From the NCBI RefSeq assembly GCF_002865645.1, contig NW_020194684.1:4999952-5063951 (forward strand): 64,000 nt of DNA. The letters are read 5' to 3'. Made by a program: the position numbers and the translations under genes. Positions 23,830-35,787 of this stretch are shown in pieces. The stretch's first letter is position 1. Each line of letters starts with the position of its first letter. Source of the stretch: Hyaloscypha bicolor E (taxonomy: Eukaryota > Ascomycota > Leotiomycetes > Helotiales > Hyaloscyphaceae). The notes under the pieces are model-generated. The model worked only from the letters and a program-made list of their open reading frames with translations, was not told where the DNA came from and searched no databases.

Positions 23830-25889
23830 ATGGGGGACACACCGACTGGACGGCCTATTATCGATGGCGATTTTCAAAATACTACCCACGGTGCAAGAGC
23901 AAACTCGACCCAGAGATCGAGTGCGAGTCCGTTTGACGAGAGTGAGGGAGCAAAGGCATTCCAAGGAAGGTCCCATGCGCCTGGTTCGCAGGGTCATTAT
24001 CCACATGGACAATCATTCCCAACCCAACAGCATGGCTCGCAAGGCCAACAGGAGCATTTCAATATGGGGCCTCTCGGAACCGCACTGCCAGACATGTCAT
24101 ATATGAACTATGGCAACGCGTCTCCCCAAAGATATCCTTCTGGACCTTCGCCACCTGCGCATTTATATCAGCTTCAAAGTATGCCGCAGCTTGGTGGCCC
24201 TGCGTCTATGAATCCGCCTGCGACCAATTTGCCATATAATGTACAGTATCAAGCTCCATACCAAAGCATGTACGTACCTGGTCGCCAAACATCCGCGAAT
24301 TCGCAGTCTGGTTTGAATATTGGCAATCAATTTTATCAGGGCCAGGCATTTATGGGTCAGGCACCTGTGGCTCCATATTTCATACAACCTGGACAGTATG
24401 CGCCCCAGGGTCAGATGTATTCTGCAAATTCGTCATCGGGACAATATGGCCCCAGAGGGTCATTCACAGGAGACAACCGGCCGCTTCCACAACAGAGCAG
24501 CGGCGAGTATCAAACTGGAACTTTAATTGATGGAGTGCAAAGAAGATCAAGCAATATCGGTGAGCTGAGACTCTTAGATCATTGCCCGCTCTTCAAGGTC
24601 GAGCTAACACACCACTCAGCTTCAAGCACATCACCATCTTCGGTCGTTCGCGGTCCTCCCCGGAAGCCTCGACAAAGCGGTAAGCTACTATTATTGATAT
24701 TTCTTTTGGTGAGTAGGACTAATTTTCTATATTCTAGGCCATGCAATCTGGATCGGCAATCTCCCACCACAGACAGATCTAATGAGCTTAGTTTTGCATG
24801 TGTGTAAGGAGACTTCTGGACTCGAATCTCTTTTCCTTATCTCGAAGAGCAATTGTGCTTTTGCGAATTTCAAGGATGAGGCGAGTTGCTCTGCTGCGCA
24901 GGTGAAGATCCATGACTCGAGATTCCAGACCGTGAGGTTGGTTAGCCGTTTGCGAAGGAGTTCGGTAGGGGCTGGGACAGGAGTATCCGTTCCAAGAGGT
25001 CCTGCAGCTCTCACGCCCCCCTCCAACCCAGTGGTCGCGCGAAGTCCTTCTCCTAGGAGTGAGATGAAAGTAGGAGAATCAGTGGATGGTAACTTAGAGG
25101 ACGCCAGAGACGGCGAGAGTCCCAAAGCTCCGAAAGATAAGTTTTTCATTGTGAAGAGCCTTACGGTGGAAGATTTGGAACTCAGCGTGCGCAATGGGAT
25201 ATGGGCAACCCAATCTCACAACGAGGAGTCTCTTAACAAAGCCTACCAGGTGATCACCTCTACACTTCTGCGTGAAGTATTGAAGCTGACGTGATGTGAC
25301 CTTCCAACAGACCGCCGACAATGTTTATCTCGTCTTTTCTGCGAATAAGTCGGGTGAATATTTCGGCTATGCGAAAATGATATCACCGATCAACGACGAT
25401 CCAGCTGCAGCTATCGAATTTGCACCGAAAGCAACGACAGTGGAAGACCCTGAACTTCCGAAGGCGATTCCCACACCAGCTACCGAATTTACCCCCAAAG
25501 GTCGAATTATCGATGACTCTGCAAGAGGCACGATTTTCTGGGAGGCAGAAAGAGACGAGATTGATGAAGCAGAAGAGGAGGAGGAGGAGATTGGAAGTAA
25601 TCGAAGCGACTCTGATTCCGCGCCACCCTCCAAGGCATGGGGAAAACCTTTCAAGCTTGAATGGATATCAACTACGCGGCTTCCATTCTACAGAACGAGA
25701 GGATTACGAAACCCTTGGAATTCCAATCGCGAGGTCAAAATTGCTCGAGACGGCACGGAGCTGGAGACAACCGTTGGGCAAAGGCTGTTGGGACTATTTC
25801 ACAGATTACCAAGTCCTGTGGCACCAAACGTTCACGGACTGCCTCTGCCAATGATGGATGGGTACCCAGCCTTGCGCCAATTCCCTTAA
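23830..25889 (+). CDS. RRM + YTH domain protein (m6A-RNA reader family)
   Basis: An RNA-binding protein. YTH domains bind N6-methyladenosine in an aromatic cage and usually act on mRNA fate. Exons are 23830..24559, 24620..24679, 24738..25249 and 25311..25889, encoding 626 aa. Residues 1-260 are low-complexity Gln/Pro/Tyr/Gly-rich (for example FIQPGQYAPQGQMY), prone to condensate behaviour. An RRM follows at about 264-340, with RNP2-like HAIWIGNLPP and RNP1-like NCAFANFK. The YTH domain starts at KDKFFIVKSLT (about 396) and includes GIWATQSHNEESLNKAY and VYLVFSANKSGEYFGYAKM. It is interrupted by an acidic insert with a run of Glu residues before the final KPFKLEWI segment. The RRM+YTH arrangement is that of filamentous ascomycetes. 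Confidence 0.93.
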
Positions 25890-27360
25890 AAGGCTTGCTT
25901 TAGCTATTCTTATAACAATCCAGGATGCGACAAATGTGCTCGCTGAAGGATCCTAGACACTGCTGGCCACTGGCACGGGGGTTTACTTATATTCTTATGT
26001 TCGGGGTAGCTCGAAGGAGCATGATCCGCAAGTAATGATTTTATGATGATGGGAGAAATTGCACGCGAAATATGATGTTAGGAAAGATTTTGGTAGGATT
26101 CAAGTCATTGCATTTGCATAGCAGAGCAGGAGCCACACAATCCCGAGCTGTACTCTTAGTCTATAATTAATGCTGCTCTGATCGCCATCCACCTTCCTCA
26201 GAGAGCCGTTCCTTGCTGAGCGTGCTCATATCGCATACATGACCTTCTCCTCAATGTCCAAAAGGAAAAGAACCAACCAATAGTGAAGCCAAACTTCCAG
26301 TCTAGTAGCCGTCTTTGCGATGCTTTTTTCCGTGTGAAGGTGAAGCGCCGCCAAAAAGATAAGGCTGTCGGGAAGTCTTCGGAGCAATGTTAATCCAAAT
26401 TTCTCGGGGTTTCATATATCAAACTAAGCGGCTCTCTGCCAAGATAATTGGCCAAAGTAGCTGCATAATTTAATCTCTCAATGTTGCATTTGTTAATTCC
26501 TTATTCAATCTTAGTTCCTGTTTACTATGTTACTGCCTCATCTATTCCGTTCTGCTTCACTTGCTTCATCCTATTACTGGTTTGCTTGCCTTTTAATCGT
26601 TCTGCTTAATCTGGAATATCTTCTGGTAAATTTGATTTGTTCTGCTTAATCTGCTTCGTCCTGTACCGCTTCGTCTGCTCCCTTCTGTTTTTGCTTCTTC
26701 ACCCTATCTATATTTATGCCACTGTTCTGTTCTATAAATATTTATTTTGCCAAACAATGGCAAGTGAGTTTATTTTCTTCTCTATTAGCAGCCTTGTTCG
26801 GCTCTCAACTAATCGGGAAATCGTACGATTTCTCGGCAAACAAGGCCGTGGTGAATCTGGATACGGTGCTAACAATACAGGCGAACGTTCCGTCATGACA
26901 CCTCGTCTTATTCGTTATGTAGCCTAAAGAGAGGAGGGCCCAATGTAATGTAGAATAGGGGAGTGAAGTGTTCTAAAGGGTCAATTGGCGTGATCTGATG
27001 CCTAGATTGTAGGGAACAGAGCTCTAGAGAGATATTCTCCATAAGAGATAACTATGGTTTGTCTGTACGATACTGCATAGGGTGAAGAGGTGGCGACTGA
27101 GAAGAGTTGAGGTTGAATTAAATGTGCTGTGGCGGTGGAATCAAGCCACCTTTTGTGCCCACTTTTCAACCTGACAGAACAAATGTGCTGATTGGCCAGC
27201 GACGGCTGAGGTCCGTGACGAGGCTGAAAATCATCAACGACCTCAACGCCGTTTGTCAAGATGCAAGTTGGACTGTCAAATCATGCATCTAACCACATCG
27301 TGCGGAAAAGCCATATCTGATCATCAATCAGGCCGTTGGTGGCGGAAATCCCTCCGCAAT
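25890..27360. other. Intergenic, AT- and pyrimidine-rich
   Basis: 3' flank of the YTH gene and distal upstream region of the Hsp20 gene. Around 26500-26760 the plus strand is rich in CTGCTT words, including GTTCTGCTTAATCTG at two sites about 40 bp apart. No gene is supported. Confidence 0.5.
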
Positions 27361-27377
27361 CCGTTCCTTTGATGCCA

Positions 27378-27580
27378 TAGAATGTTCTAGTTGGCTGTGG
27401 ATAATTCTCGAATGCCAGAGGATCAGCTGATTGCAACCCCTCTTTCTTTGATGCTAGTGATGTAACTTCCCTGTTAGTTTTGCGCTCTCTGCACCTGGAT
27501 CACGCCACAACCTTCTGATTCTTCGATTTCTGGCAAGTTCCAGCAATCAATGGAAACTCACCAACCAATATTTAAGTAGG
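27378..27580 (+). promoter_or_regulatory. Heat-shock promoter of the Hsp20 gene (HSE-like units, CCAAT, TATA-like box)
   Basis: Inverted GAA/TTC units occur at 27380-27387 (GAATGTTC) and 27405-27412 (TTCTCGAA). Spaced TTC units run through 27513-27540, including TTCTGGCAAGTTC. CCAAT lies at 27565-27569 and a TATA-like TATTTAAG at 27569-27576, about 60 bp before the first ATG. This matches the nGAAn repeat pattern recognised by Hsf1. Binding is inferred from the sequence pattern only. Confidence 0.65.
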
Positions 27581-27633
27581 GCTTCTCCCCTCTGAACCCG
27601 CCTCCTTCCTTTGCACTGCAACAACAATTCTTC

Positions 27634-28323
27634 ATGCAAGCCACACGAAGACTTTCAAGACTTCCACTCAGAAGAGTCCTACTCAAACCAGCAACACCAA
27701 AACGCAAGATGTCTCTCTTCCCGAGATCTTTCCTCACTGCCGATCCAGCCTACTCCTTCCAACCACTCTTCCGCATGCTCGACGACTTCGATCAATACAG
27801 CCGCCAAGGCGACCGCGACACCGGCACCTCCTTAAAGACCTTCACCCCCAAGTTCGACGTCAAGGAACTCAAGGATACCTACGAACTCCACGGCGAACTC
27901 CCCGGAATTGAGCAGAAGGATGTGGAGATCGAATTCACCGACGCCCACACCTTGACCATCAAAGGCCACACCGAGCGCAGCTACACCTCTGGTACTCCAC
28001 CAGCCGGCTTCGTCGAGGGCGCTCCTGCCCAAGGTGCCATCGAGGGTACAGACGGTCACAAGGGCCACAAGGCTACTGTCGAGGATGAGGGTGCTGTTGA
28101 GCGTTCCACCGAAGTTACCAAGAGGGAGGAGCCCACTCAGCCCAAGGAGCCCGAGTCCAAGTTCTGGGTGTCTGAGCGCAGCGTAGGGGAATTCAGCAGA
28201 AGTTTTACGTTCCCGGCCCGTGTCGACCAAGACGCCGTCACGGCAACCATGAAGAACGGCTTGCTCTCCATTGTCGTTCCGAAGCACAAGAAGAGTGAGC
28301 CGCGCAAGATCGCCATCTCCTAA
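27634..28323 (+). CDS. hsp30: Small heat-shock protein, Hsp20/alpha-crystallin family (Hsp30-like)
   Basis: An ATP-independent holdase chaperone that keeps unfolding proteins from aggregating under heat or other stress. It is a single exon of 229 codons. The alpha-crystallin domain begins near TFTPKFDVKELKD (about 69) and includes LHGELPGI and the final strand GLLSIVVPKHKK. It is split by a Gly/Glu-rich insert (about 120-185), usual for fungal Hsp30. The C-terminus is PRKIAIS. Residues 1-25 (MQATRRLSRLPLRRVLLKPA) are Arg-rich and amphipathic like a mitochondrial presequence. An internal ATG at 27709 (MSLFPRSF) gives the usual cytosolic start and has a better context (A at -3, against T at -3 for the first). 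Heat-shock elements precede it. Confidence 0.93.
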   Translation: MQATRRLSRLPLRRVLLKPATPKRKMSLFPRSFLTADPAYSFQPLFRMLDDFDQYSRQGDRDTGTSLKTFTPKFDVKELKDTYELHGELPGIEQKDVEIEFTDAHTLTIKGHTERSYTSGTPPAGFVEGAPAQGAIEGTDGHKGHKATVEDEGAVERSTEVTKREEPTQPKEPESKFWVSERSVGEFSRSFTFPARVDQDAVTATMKNGLLSIVVPKHKKSEPRKIAIS

Positions 28324-28945
28324 ACGCCGGTGTTTTTCTTCAATGTCGAGTTTAACAACGGCTCTCAACCTTCGGCACGGATTGGTAATTGGTATGGTGG
28401 ATGGGGTGGTGATGATATGATGACTGGTTCTTGGAGGAGTTAATTGACTTTCGTTCTCTTGCATTTGAGCGGTTGATTGCATTCATGGAAAAGGAAAAGC
28501 AAAAAAAAAATAAAAAAATAAAAAAAAATATCTTTGGCGTTGGCTGCTTTACTGCTCCTGACTATCATCTGTTCGGTTGGGGGAAGGAAAGAATAGTGAG
28601 AAATTGCACTCCTTAATTTGTACAATACGATAATGAAGAGGCAACAAAACACCTACCTGAACCTGCTCTGCGTGATTTTGAAATTGTGATATCCATTTGC
28701 TTACATTGTACCACCATCATTAGACGAATTTCCTACCTTCCATTGATCGTAAGTCCTCTATCATCACGTCAGTGTAGCAGTAGGAGAGTTTCATCTCATT
28801 GGTGATGGTCGAGATCAAGGACTTCTTTTGGGGACTCAGATACCATGCAATAACGCCCACCTCCAGAACTCCACATTGATCCATGCTTTTCTCTGAGATC
28901 AAACCCTACAACGCCGTCAAATGCATTATCGCCCATCCATACGCC
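28324..28945. other. Intergenic between convergent Hsp20 and PNO1 genes
   Basis: Two 3' flanks. It contains a near-pure A run at 28500-28532 broken by single T bases, probably a low-complexity 3'-flank tract. Nothing else is supported. Confidence 0.5.
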
Positions 28946-29825
28946 TCAAAACCTCTCCTTCATCCTCGACGCCACAGTCCTCAAGTTCCCATACACCTTC
29001 CCGGGCGGGCTTCCCAAAATCAAGCTCACAATTGCCTCCCTCGCAATATGAATATTCTTGAATCCGCCTAGGATGTGTATCTTAGAATCCGCAAGTACAA
29101 CCCTCGTCCTTGACGCATTCTCAATTGCGAATTTCGTCTTCCCATCTTTCCCCGCTATCCGGCCAATAGCTCTCCCTAAATGCTCCCCTTGCAAAGTTTT
29201 TACATCTTTGATCTCGAAAGTCTCGATGTACAAATCGTCGAGACGGAGCAATGCTATCGCATCCTCCACGTCGAAGCCAAGAGAGAAAGCCTTCACGAAA
29301 TCTTCACCTTTTTGCAGCGCTCCTGGGTCGGTTGTGTGCTTGGAGGTCCGTAGCTCGACTACCTTATTCTTGGTATTCATACGGACTTGCAGCTTGAGGT
29401 GCTCGACAAGTGGTGGGTACAGTTTTGCCCAGGCTGCTTTCAAAGGAGACAGGCGGTGAGGAGGAATAGGGACTTTTCTGGTTTCGACTCGTCGTGGTCC
29501 ATCCTGTTCTTTTTTTTAGCACTGTGGACGACTTTGAGATCGATATGGAAATCCATACGGTATTCTTGGCAGCTGGGAATTTAGGCCGTCCTTCTTCGTC
29601 CACAGTCATCTCAGTATCTCCTTCCGCTGGCTGAACAGCACTGGTCTCTGATGGTACAGCATCTGGCGCATCGAGTAAAAATTCGTCATCCTGATCTGCC
29701 ATCTGTTAAATTTTATGAACTCCATAAACCGAAACCTATTTCATACCTTCCACAGGTAGGGGAACGTTCGCAGCAGCCTCCACTACTTCTTCAGGCCGTA
29801 GTAACAGTGCAGTGGGAGCTGGCAT
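28946..29825 (-). CDS. PNO1: Pno1/Dim2, 40S ribosome assembly factor
   Basis: A KH-domain RNA-binding protein of pre-40S particles. It partners Nob1 and Dim1 near the 18S rRNA 3' end. Exons are 29825..29747, 29695..29559 and 29503..28946, encoding 257 aa. The start is MPAPTALLLRPEE. The first join uses the acceptor inside ATGGCAG, which skips a nearby ATG, and gives VEDQDDEFLLDAPDA; this is the only join that keeps the frame. The second join gives DGPRRVETRKVPIPPHR, a family hallmark. The KH region has IGRIAGKDGKTKFAIENAS and IHILGGFKNIHIAREAI, and the C-terminus is VASRMKERF. It is head-to-head with the Mdm31/32-like gene, with 258 bp between starts. Confidence 0.95.
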
Positions 29826-30083
29826 TTTGAATCTCTCGTAGGTACAATATTCCTAGTTTCGTTGTGGGGGACCTCAAATAATTTCCAATCTCGAGATTGT
29901 CGATAAGAGAAGAAAAGTGTAAAGCTGTGGCCCGTGCACGCTAAAAACTATCCCCCTTCATCGCGTCGGTCTTTAAGCCCGAAGAAGCGTCATGAAAACC
30001 TCCTCATCACTTCGCGTGCCTCACTCCCACAAACACCATTTGGGGCTTCAACGGTCTGCCATATTCAGGATGACCCCGCGGAT

Positions 30084-32295
30084 ATGTCTTCGACCATAAA
30101 ACGAAAGCTGTGGTCCCATTTCTGGGACCCAGCAAGCTACTTTTCGCCCTGGAGGCTTCATGCATGGGGTCAAAAGCCCCAAGTCTCTCGATCGAGCTTT
30201 ACACACTGTTCGAAACGAGCCTTTTCCTGGAGCAGACCAAGGTTCCAGCCTCAGTCGCCCAGAAGGAAATCTGTGACCAAGAGTTTTGCTTCGTGCGGGT
30301 TCCTCTTCTTCGACATAAATCCGACAGTGACATCAACGTCCCCGGCGATTACATCTTGTGCTACGACTGCAGAGAAAACTCTCCACACAACTTCAACTCT
30401 GCCTCGGAGGCCAATCACATATTTGGCTCGGCAAGCATGGCGTCGGCAACTACATTCGGCTTGTCAAATGAAACAAAGGGGAAATGCGAGGAGGAATAAG
30501 AGCTCTGCATCCAACAGCCAGAACAGTCGAAAATCTATCCAAAATGGGAACACACAGTCGAAGGTACTTCCTGTTGCAAAGAAGAGCGAGCCTGTCCAAC
30601 AGCCTCCTTCTACCAGCAATTACCTTCATCTCCCACATCTGCCCAAGATGCCCCATCGGCCGACGAAAGAGGAGCTTCTCGGAGCAGCAACTGGGTTCTG
30701 GTCTCGATTGAAGGTCCGGTTCAAATGGTTCTCTATAAGGAGCGTACGCCCGTGGAATGTCGATGATTGGAGCGCTTTTATTTCTTGGTTTATGCTGGGA
30801 AATCTCGTCTGGATTTTGGTTGGGACCACAACATTCTTCTCTCTCGTCATTCTCTCTATTAATACTGTTGTTGCACAAGGTATGCACTTTCCCCACCAAG
30901 ATTTTGAGTCGGTCAGTTAACCATGACACAGAGACATTGGCACGTTGGGTGGGTGACTATTTAACACATTCTGCAGGAGTGAAGGTTGTCTTCGAGTCTG
31001 CAATTGTTCCCAAATGGAAAGACGGAGTGATCACCTTCCACAATGTGTTCGTTTCCAGAAGACCTGGGCAAGGGAGGACGAAAGTCAGTAAAGGTTCTTC
31101 CATAACCGCAGCAGCAGCCGCTGCGGCAGAAAGACAGGCTGAACTGGAAGGACGGAAAGATGAAGAGGAGGAAGATACCAATTATACCCAATTTGACTTA
31201 ACGGTTGGAACCGTGAATGTCACATTGTCATTCGTAAAATGGTGGAATGGCAAGGGCCTTCTACGAGATGTGGAGGTCAAAGGAGTAAGGGGTGTAATCG
31301 ACAGAACGTCGGTACATTGGGGAGGCGAATATATCGATCCACGGACGTATCTTCATAAGCATCATCCAGGGGACTTCGAAATAGACTCCTTCAAGATGGA
31401 GGATCTCTTGGTCACGGTCCACCAACCCAATGGATTTAGACCATTTTCCGTGAGCATATTCTCCTGCGACTTGCCTCAATTACGGAAACAGTGGCTATTC
31501 TATGACTTCCTTTCCGCAAACAATATGTCGGGAGCGTTCGATGGATCTCTCTTCACTATCCATCCGCGGCAGATGCATGGATTTGCTGCTGCACATCACG
31601 AGGAGTCAAATGACGAAGCAAATCCCTGGAAGAAGCACAGCCGACTTCGGATTGATGGCTTGAAAATCGATCATTTGAATCGTGGAGTTGAAGGACTATT
31701 TGGATGGATTTATGAAGGGAACGTCGATATCGTAGCAGATATCATGTTCCCAGCCGACGAAGACGAGAGTATTGCAAAAGTGATGTCCGACTTCTACGAC
31801 CGTATGGAGGCTACCGTGACCTCGAATCGCTACATCCACATTCTTGAGAACAACCCCCGGACTGCTGACCTCGATACACCTGAGCAGCGAGCAGCATATG
31901 CCGAGAAGGTCAGTAGGGATGATGATAAGCGTTTCCTTGTTATGGACCTCCGCGTTCATCTGAACGACGTGAGAGCATCAGTCCCACTCTTCACTCGCGA
32001 CCTCTCTTACATCAACCAAGCTCTCATCCGCCCTATCGTAGCTTACATCAACTCTCAAAAGACATTCATTCCCATCAACTGCCGAATTGTAAAACGAGCC
32101 AGTGAATTCGATGGCAGCTGGACGATCTTCGACAGCGGATTAATGGAAGATTTATCGGCAGAGACCTATGAAGCATTCGCCAAAGATGTGGTAGACAGTC
32201 AAGCACGGATGCGACGGCTGAAGAAAGTAGGGTTCTGGTCGATTTCCCTAGCTATTCAAGCGTTGTTCATGGGCATGGCAGGTAACGTGGCATAG
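30084..32295 (+). CDS. Mitochondrial inner-membrane protein, Mdm31/Mdm32 family
   Basis: A protein of the mitochondrial inner membrane needed for mitochondrial shape, distribution and mtDNA nucleoid stability in yeast. Exons are 30084..30879 and 30932..32295, encoding 719 aa. The intron starts GTATGC and ends CACAG. The N-terminal ~150 residues are Arg/Ser-rich, as expected for import. Conserved landmarks are HRPTKEELLGAATGFWSRL, a transmembrane stretch WILVGTTTFFSLVILSI (about 243-259), then FESAIVPKWKDGVI and VFVSRRPG after the intron. The C-terminus carries a second hydrophobic stretch ending at the stop. The open frame continues upstream to a GTG at 29934; ATG at 30084 is the first usable start. 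Mdm31 and Mdm32 cannot be told apart here. Confidence 0.9.
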
Positions 32296-32825
32296 AAAGT
32301 AATGACTCTCCCTTCTCACTTTATGAAATGTATAAAAGCTGGGACTCTGTAGAGTATGGTATCTGGGCTGGCGTTTGAGGCTCAGTACTGGTGGAAATGT
32401 GCATAGGAGTTTCGGGAGCATGCTCATACATAGTGGTAATATCGCACATAGATCTGAGCCTGCAAGGCGCTCTTGCATAGAAATGGAATGACTTTATGAT
32501 CCTCTGAAACTAGCATTCTTCGATCAGAACAGGGGCTACATGACCATGGCCTATCCTGGCTTTTTATTCAAATACTATACTGGGCATGCTGCCCACATCT
32601 CGACCCAATGATGCACGCTTTTCCCCAACCCAGGCCCTTCCCAAACGCAAACAAAGACATATGTACATGGAATTGATTACAATGATGTGAAATGAGGCGG
32701 ATCAAGGTTCATAGGATCCAGTGAGGCAGAGGAAGGTAGGGGAGGTCGAAGATCTTGAAATCCTGCTTCATATGATAAAGGAAACCACAGAAAGGGTTCT
32801 TTTAAACTGTCACATAATATTCTCA
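32296..32825. other. Intergenic between convergent Mdm31/32-like and CHK2 genes
   Basis: 530 bp of two facing 3' flanks. No gene, repeat or RNA is supported. Confidence 0.5.
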
Positions 32826-35049
32826 TCAGCTCTTCGTCGTCCCGAGGAACTCGTTTTTCGAGTAGATCGAACCTTCGTTGCCAAAGAGCTCTTGATCTCC
32901 TTTCCCGCCGAGACCCATGAATTCTATTGGGTCGCGATTTTGAGAGGGTGTCTCTTCTTGCTTTGGACCTTTTGGTGCTCCTGGATAGCTCTTTGGCACT
33001 CCGTTGGCGTTTGTCTCAACCGACTTGCTGACTTTGTTTTGAACGGACTTCGCATTGGGGTTCTTGATGTAGACTTTGACAGGGTCTTTATCAGACTCAA
33101 TCTCGATCACTCGAGTGATCTTCACATCGTTGATAGAGCTGAGAAGCGTTCGTTCCCGAGCCACCTTGCGTTTGCTGAAATCAAGATTGGCGATGCCACC
33201 TACTAGTCCATCAGTGCTGTCGTTGACATTTAACGTCTTCTGCGTAGTCCAAGGATGCTCAAGACAATCGTCGATAGTATATCGCTTCTCAACGTCGACA
33301 GTCAACATGCGGTCGATGAGATCGAGAGCTGGATCGCCGACAGAGTCCCAATATGGCGAGGGGTAGTCGAATCTTCCTGTCTTGATCTGTTGGGTGAGGG
33401 TGTAAGGATTCTCCTTGGAGTAAAGTTCGTCAGAGAAGGGTGGAAAGCCGCAAAGACAAATGTAGAGCACAACTCCTAAGGACCAAACGTCGACTGCACG
33501 AGTGTATCGGCGGTGTTGAGTATCTTTAAGAATTTCAGGGGCGACGTAACTGGGCGTTCCACACAATGTGGTAGTGAAAGATTCCTCGCCAATGATCTTG
33601 GCCAAGCCAAAATCAGCCAGCTTAACGTGGAGATCTTTGTCCGTGAGAAGAATGTTCTCTGGTTTAATATCACGGTGGACAATTCCTCGCTCATGCTATC
33701 ATATGTCAGCAAAAACTAAACGGGAAAGATGTTCTAGACTTACTAGGTACTTTACTCCCTGGAATAGCTGGACGAAGACTTTTCTCGTCTCTGCCTCTGT
33801 CAACTTCTGCTTCATAACGATCCAGTTGAACAATTCCCCTTCCGCAGCCAGTTCTAGCACCAGGTAGACGGCATTAGGCTCGTCAAACGTATCCTTCAAA
33901 CAGAGCATGTTAGGATGGCTCACGCCCATCAGAACTGCTATCTCTTGCTGTAAACCTTCGGTCTTTGAACGTTCCTCCACACCAGGTTGCTTGGTGAAGA
34001 TCTTGACTGCATATCGTTGACCGGAAGCTTTCTCAACGCATAGGAAGACCTCGGCAAAGTGGCCCTTTCCCAACTTCTCCAAAAGTGTGTATTGCTGCAA
34101 AAAGGCACTTGTCTCTCGGTTCTTCGGATATCTGAACACAAATCTTGCTTTGTCCATGACTGTGATCTCGTCCTGATCTTGTAGTTCTCGGCGTTTATTT
34201 CGCCCAATTAGAGCTTCATTGACGAAAGTGCCATTGCTCGACAAATCCTCCACTACAGCAACCGTATCGCCTCCTTTATTTTCTGTGAAGAGAAGACAAT
34301 GCCTGTTAGATACGATAGGGTCATCGATGATTAGATCTACAGCGTCCGAATTAGTCCATGATCTCAAGAAGATGGAACGAAATGCTCACCGCATTCAGGA
34401 TGTCGCCCTATTAGATATCCGCCGGAGGCGATACCTTTCAACTTCGTTTGCTCATAAGCTTCTTCCTCCTTCTCATAATCCTTTCCCTTGCCGTTAGTAG
34501 ACATCCTGCTCCCACTGGCTTTGCCGAAATTCTCCATGCCACCTGGCAATGGACAAGCATTTCGCCTCTTCAAGACCAAAGATTTGCCATATTTTGGGTC
34601 CAGCGGAAGCAAGTATCCCCAAACACCCTCTTCGGTCTCATCATTCACGTCTTCCGATAACGCGGATGTAGGGTAGACGAATTGAGAGAATGGTTGTGTA
34701 TCTTGCGGCGGGGATGAAAAACCGGGTTCGTTGAGGACGTGGTGATCGTATGGGCGATGGTGAAGCTGGCTCGGCCGACCTTCCGGTGGCGTCGCAGTTG
34801 CCTCCTTGTAGGCTTCACTGGAGGATACGGAATCTTGCTGCGTAATTGGGGAAGGAAGGTTTTGTTTATTCGATCCCGGGGTCGTCGCCGATAATCGTTC
34901 CGACCGTCTCGGTTTCTTCGAGTCTTTCTCTTCGCCTGCTCCGCCCTACGTCACAATTGTAAGTCCTGTGGGACATCTCATAAGGCACGCAGAGATCTGT
35001 AACATACCCGACCTCGCTTCAATTGACCCTTCTTCTCGCGTGGTGCCAT
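32826..35049 (-). CDS. prd-4: CHK2/Rad53-type checkpoint kinase, PRD-4 orthologue
   Basis: A Ser/Thr kinase of the DNA-damage checkpoint. In Neurospora the orthologue (period-4) also links damage to the circadian clock via FRQ. Exons are 35049..35008, 34945..34390, 34336..33744 and 33695..32826, encoding 686 aa. Residues 1-150 form an SQ/TQ cluster with sites ITQQ, PSQL, DTQP and FSQF, the expected targets of ATM/ATR kinases. A single FHA domain (about 165-265) has GRHPECD, SNRH and LSSNGTFVN. The kinase domain (about 279-545) has GKGHFAEV, AVKIF, HRDIKPEN, DFGLAK and a standard APE. The tail is basic and disordered. A single FHA, as opposed to two in yeast Rad53, fits the PRD-4/CHK2 form. 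Confidence 0.94.
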
Positions 35050-35787
35050 CTGCACAGGCAGAAGCCTCTTAGTAAGACGAAATCTTGAAGCTCTTCCCCG
35101 AAAGTGACCCGGGAAATAGTGGCCGACGCTGAATTCTTATTTTGTAATGTAAAGTCCTGAAGCTCGAGAGATGCAGTGGCTCTTATGCCTGAGGACAGCG
35201 AGATGGAGCAAGAAGCAATGGAGTTGCAAGCCTGAAATCGTTGGTCGTCGTATTATTCAAGACCCTGGCGAGGTCGAGGATGGATTTGATGACTGGATGA
35301 CAGCTTCCGAGCCAGCCCCCCCCTCCAGGCGACGCTTTTGAGTGGTGAAGAGCGATTCAAGCTGCCAGCCCTGGTCTACAGCGTTCAAACAGGACCATTT
35401 TCGAACAGGAGCGAAACGGGATTTTTCATGAGGTTTTCACGCGGCAAAGTTTCTGTTTTCTCAGTTTCAAATTATTGCACGTCGATTGACATGTTCGTAT
35501 TTATCTAGCCGGCTATGGGACGCAGATTCAGGGGCGATTCTTTGACCCCTATTTAAGTGGCCGTGACCAAGGCCTCCCCGTGACCTAGCCTTGTGACGAC
35601 AGCCTTGCGAATGGAAGTCGCTGCAGTTAGCACTTCTTGAAATGACTGTAGCCCGTGATGCTTCCAGACATTGACATTGTTTCGAGAGCCAAGTCATTCT
35701 TGTAGTCAGGTGCAGTTTGCTACTGACTGTTGCGGGAGATGTCTGCTCAGATTGACACGAGTTGAAACCAGTTGTATAAGCGCATCT
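35050..35787. other. Intergenic between CHK2 and SAP30BP-like genes
   Basis: Contains the CHK2 promoter/leader and the 3' flank of the SAP30BP-like gene, both minus. No coding exon or repeat is supported. Confidence 0.5.

Noticed and set aside
28500..28532. A-rich run resembling a retroelement poly(A) tail
   Set aside because: No target-site duplication or retroelement sequence precedes it; more likely a low-complexity tract in a 3' flank.
29934..30083. Upstream extension of the Mdm31/32-like frame
   Set aside because: It begins at GTG with no ATG before 30084 and would crowd the shared promoter with PNO1.
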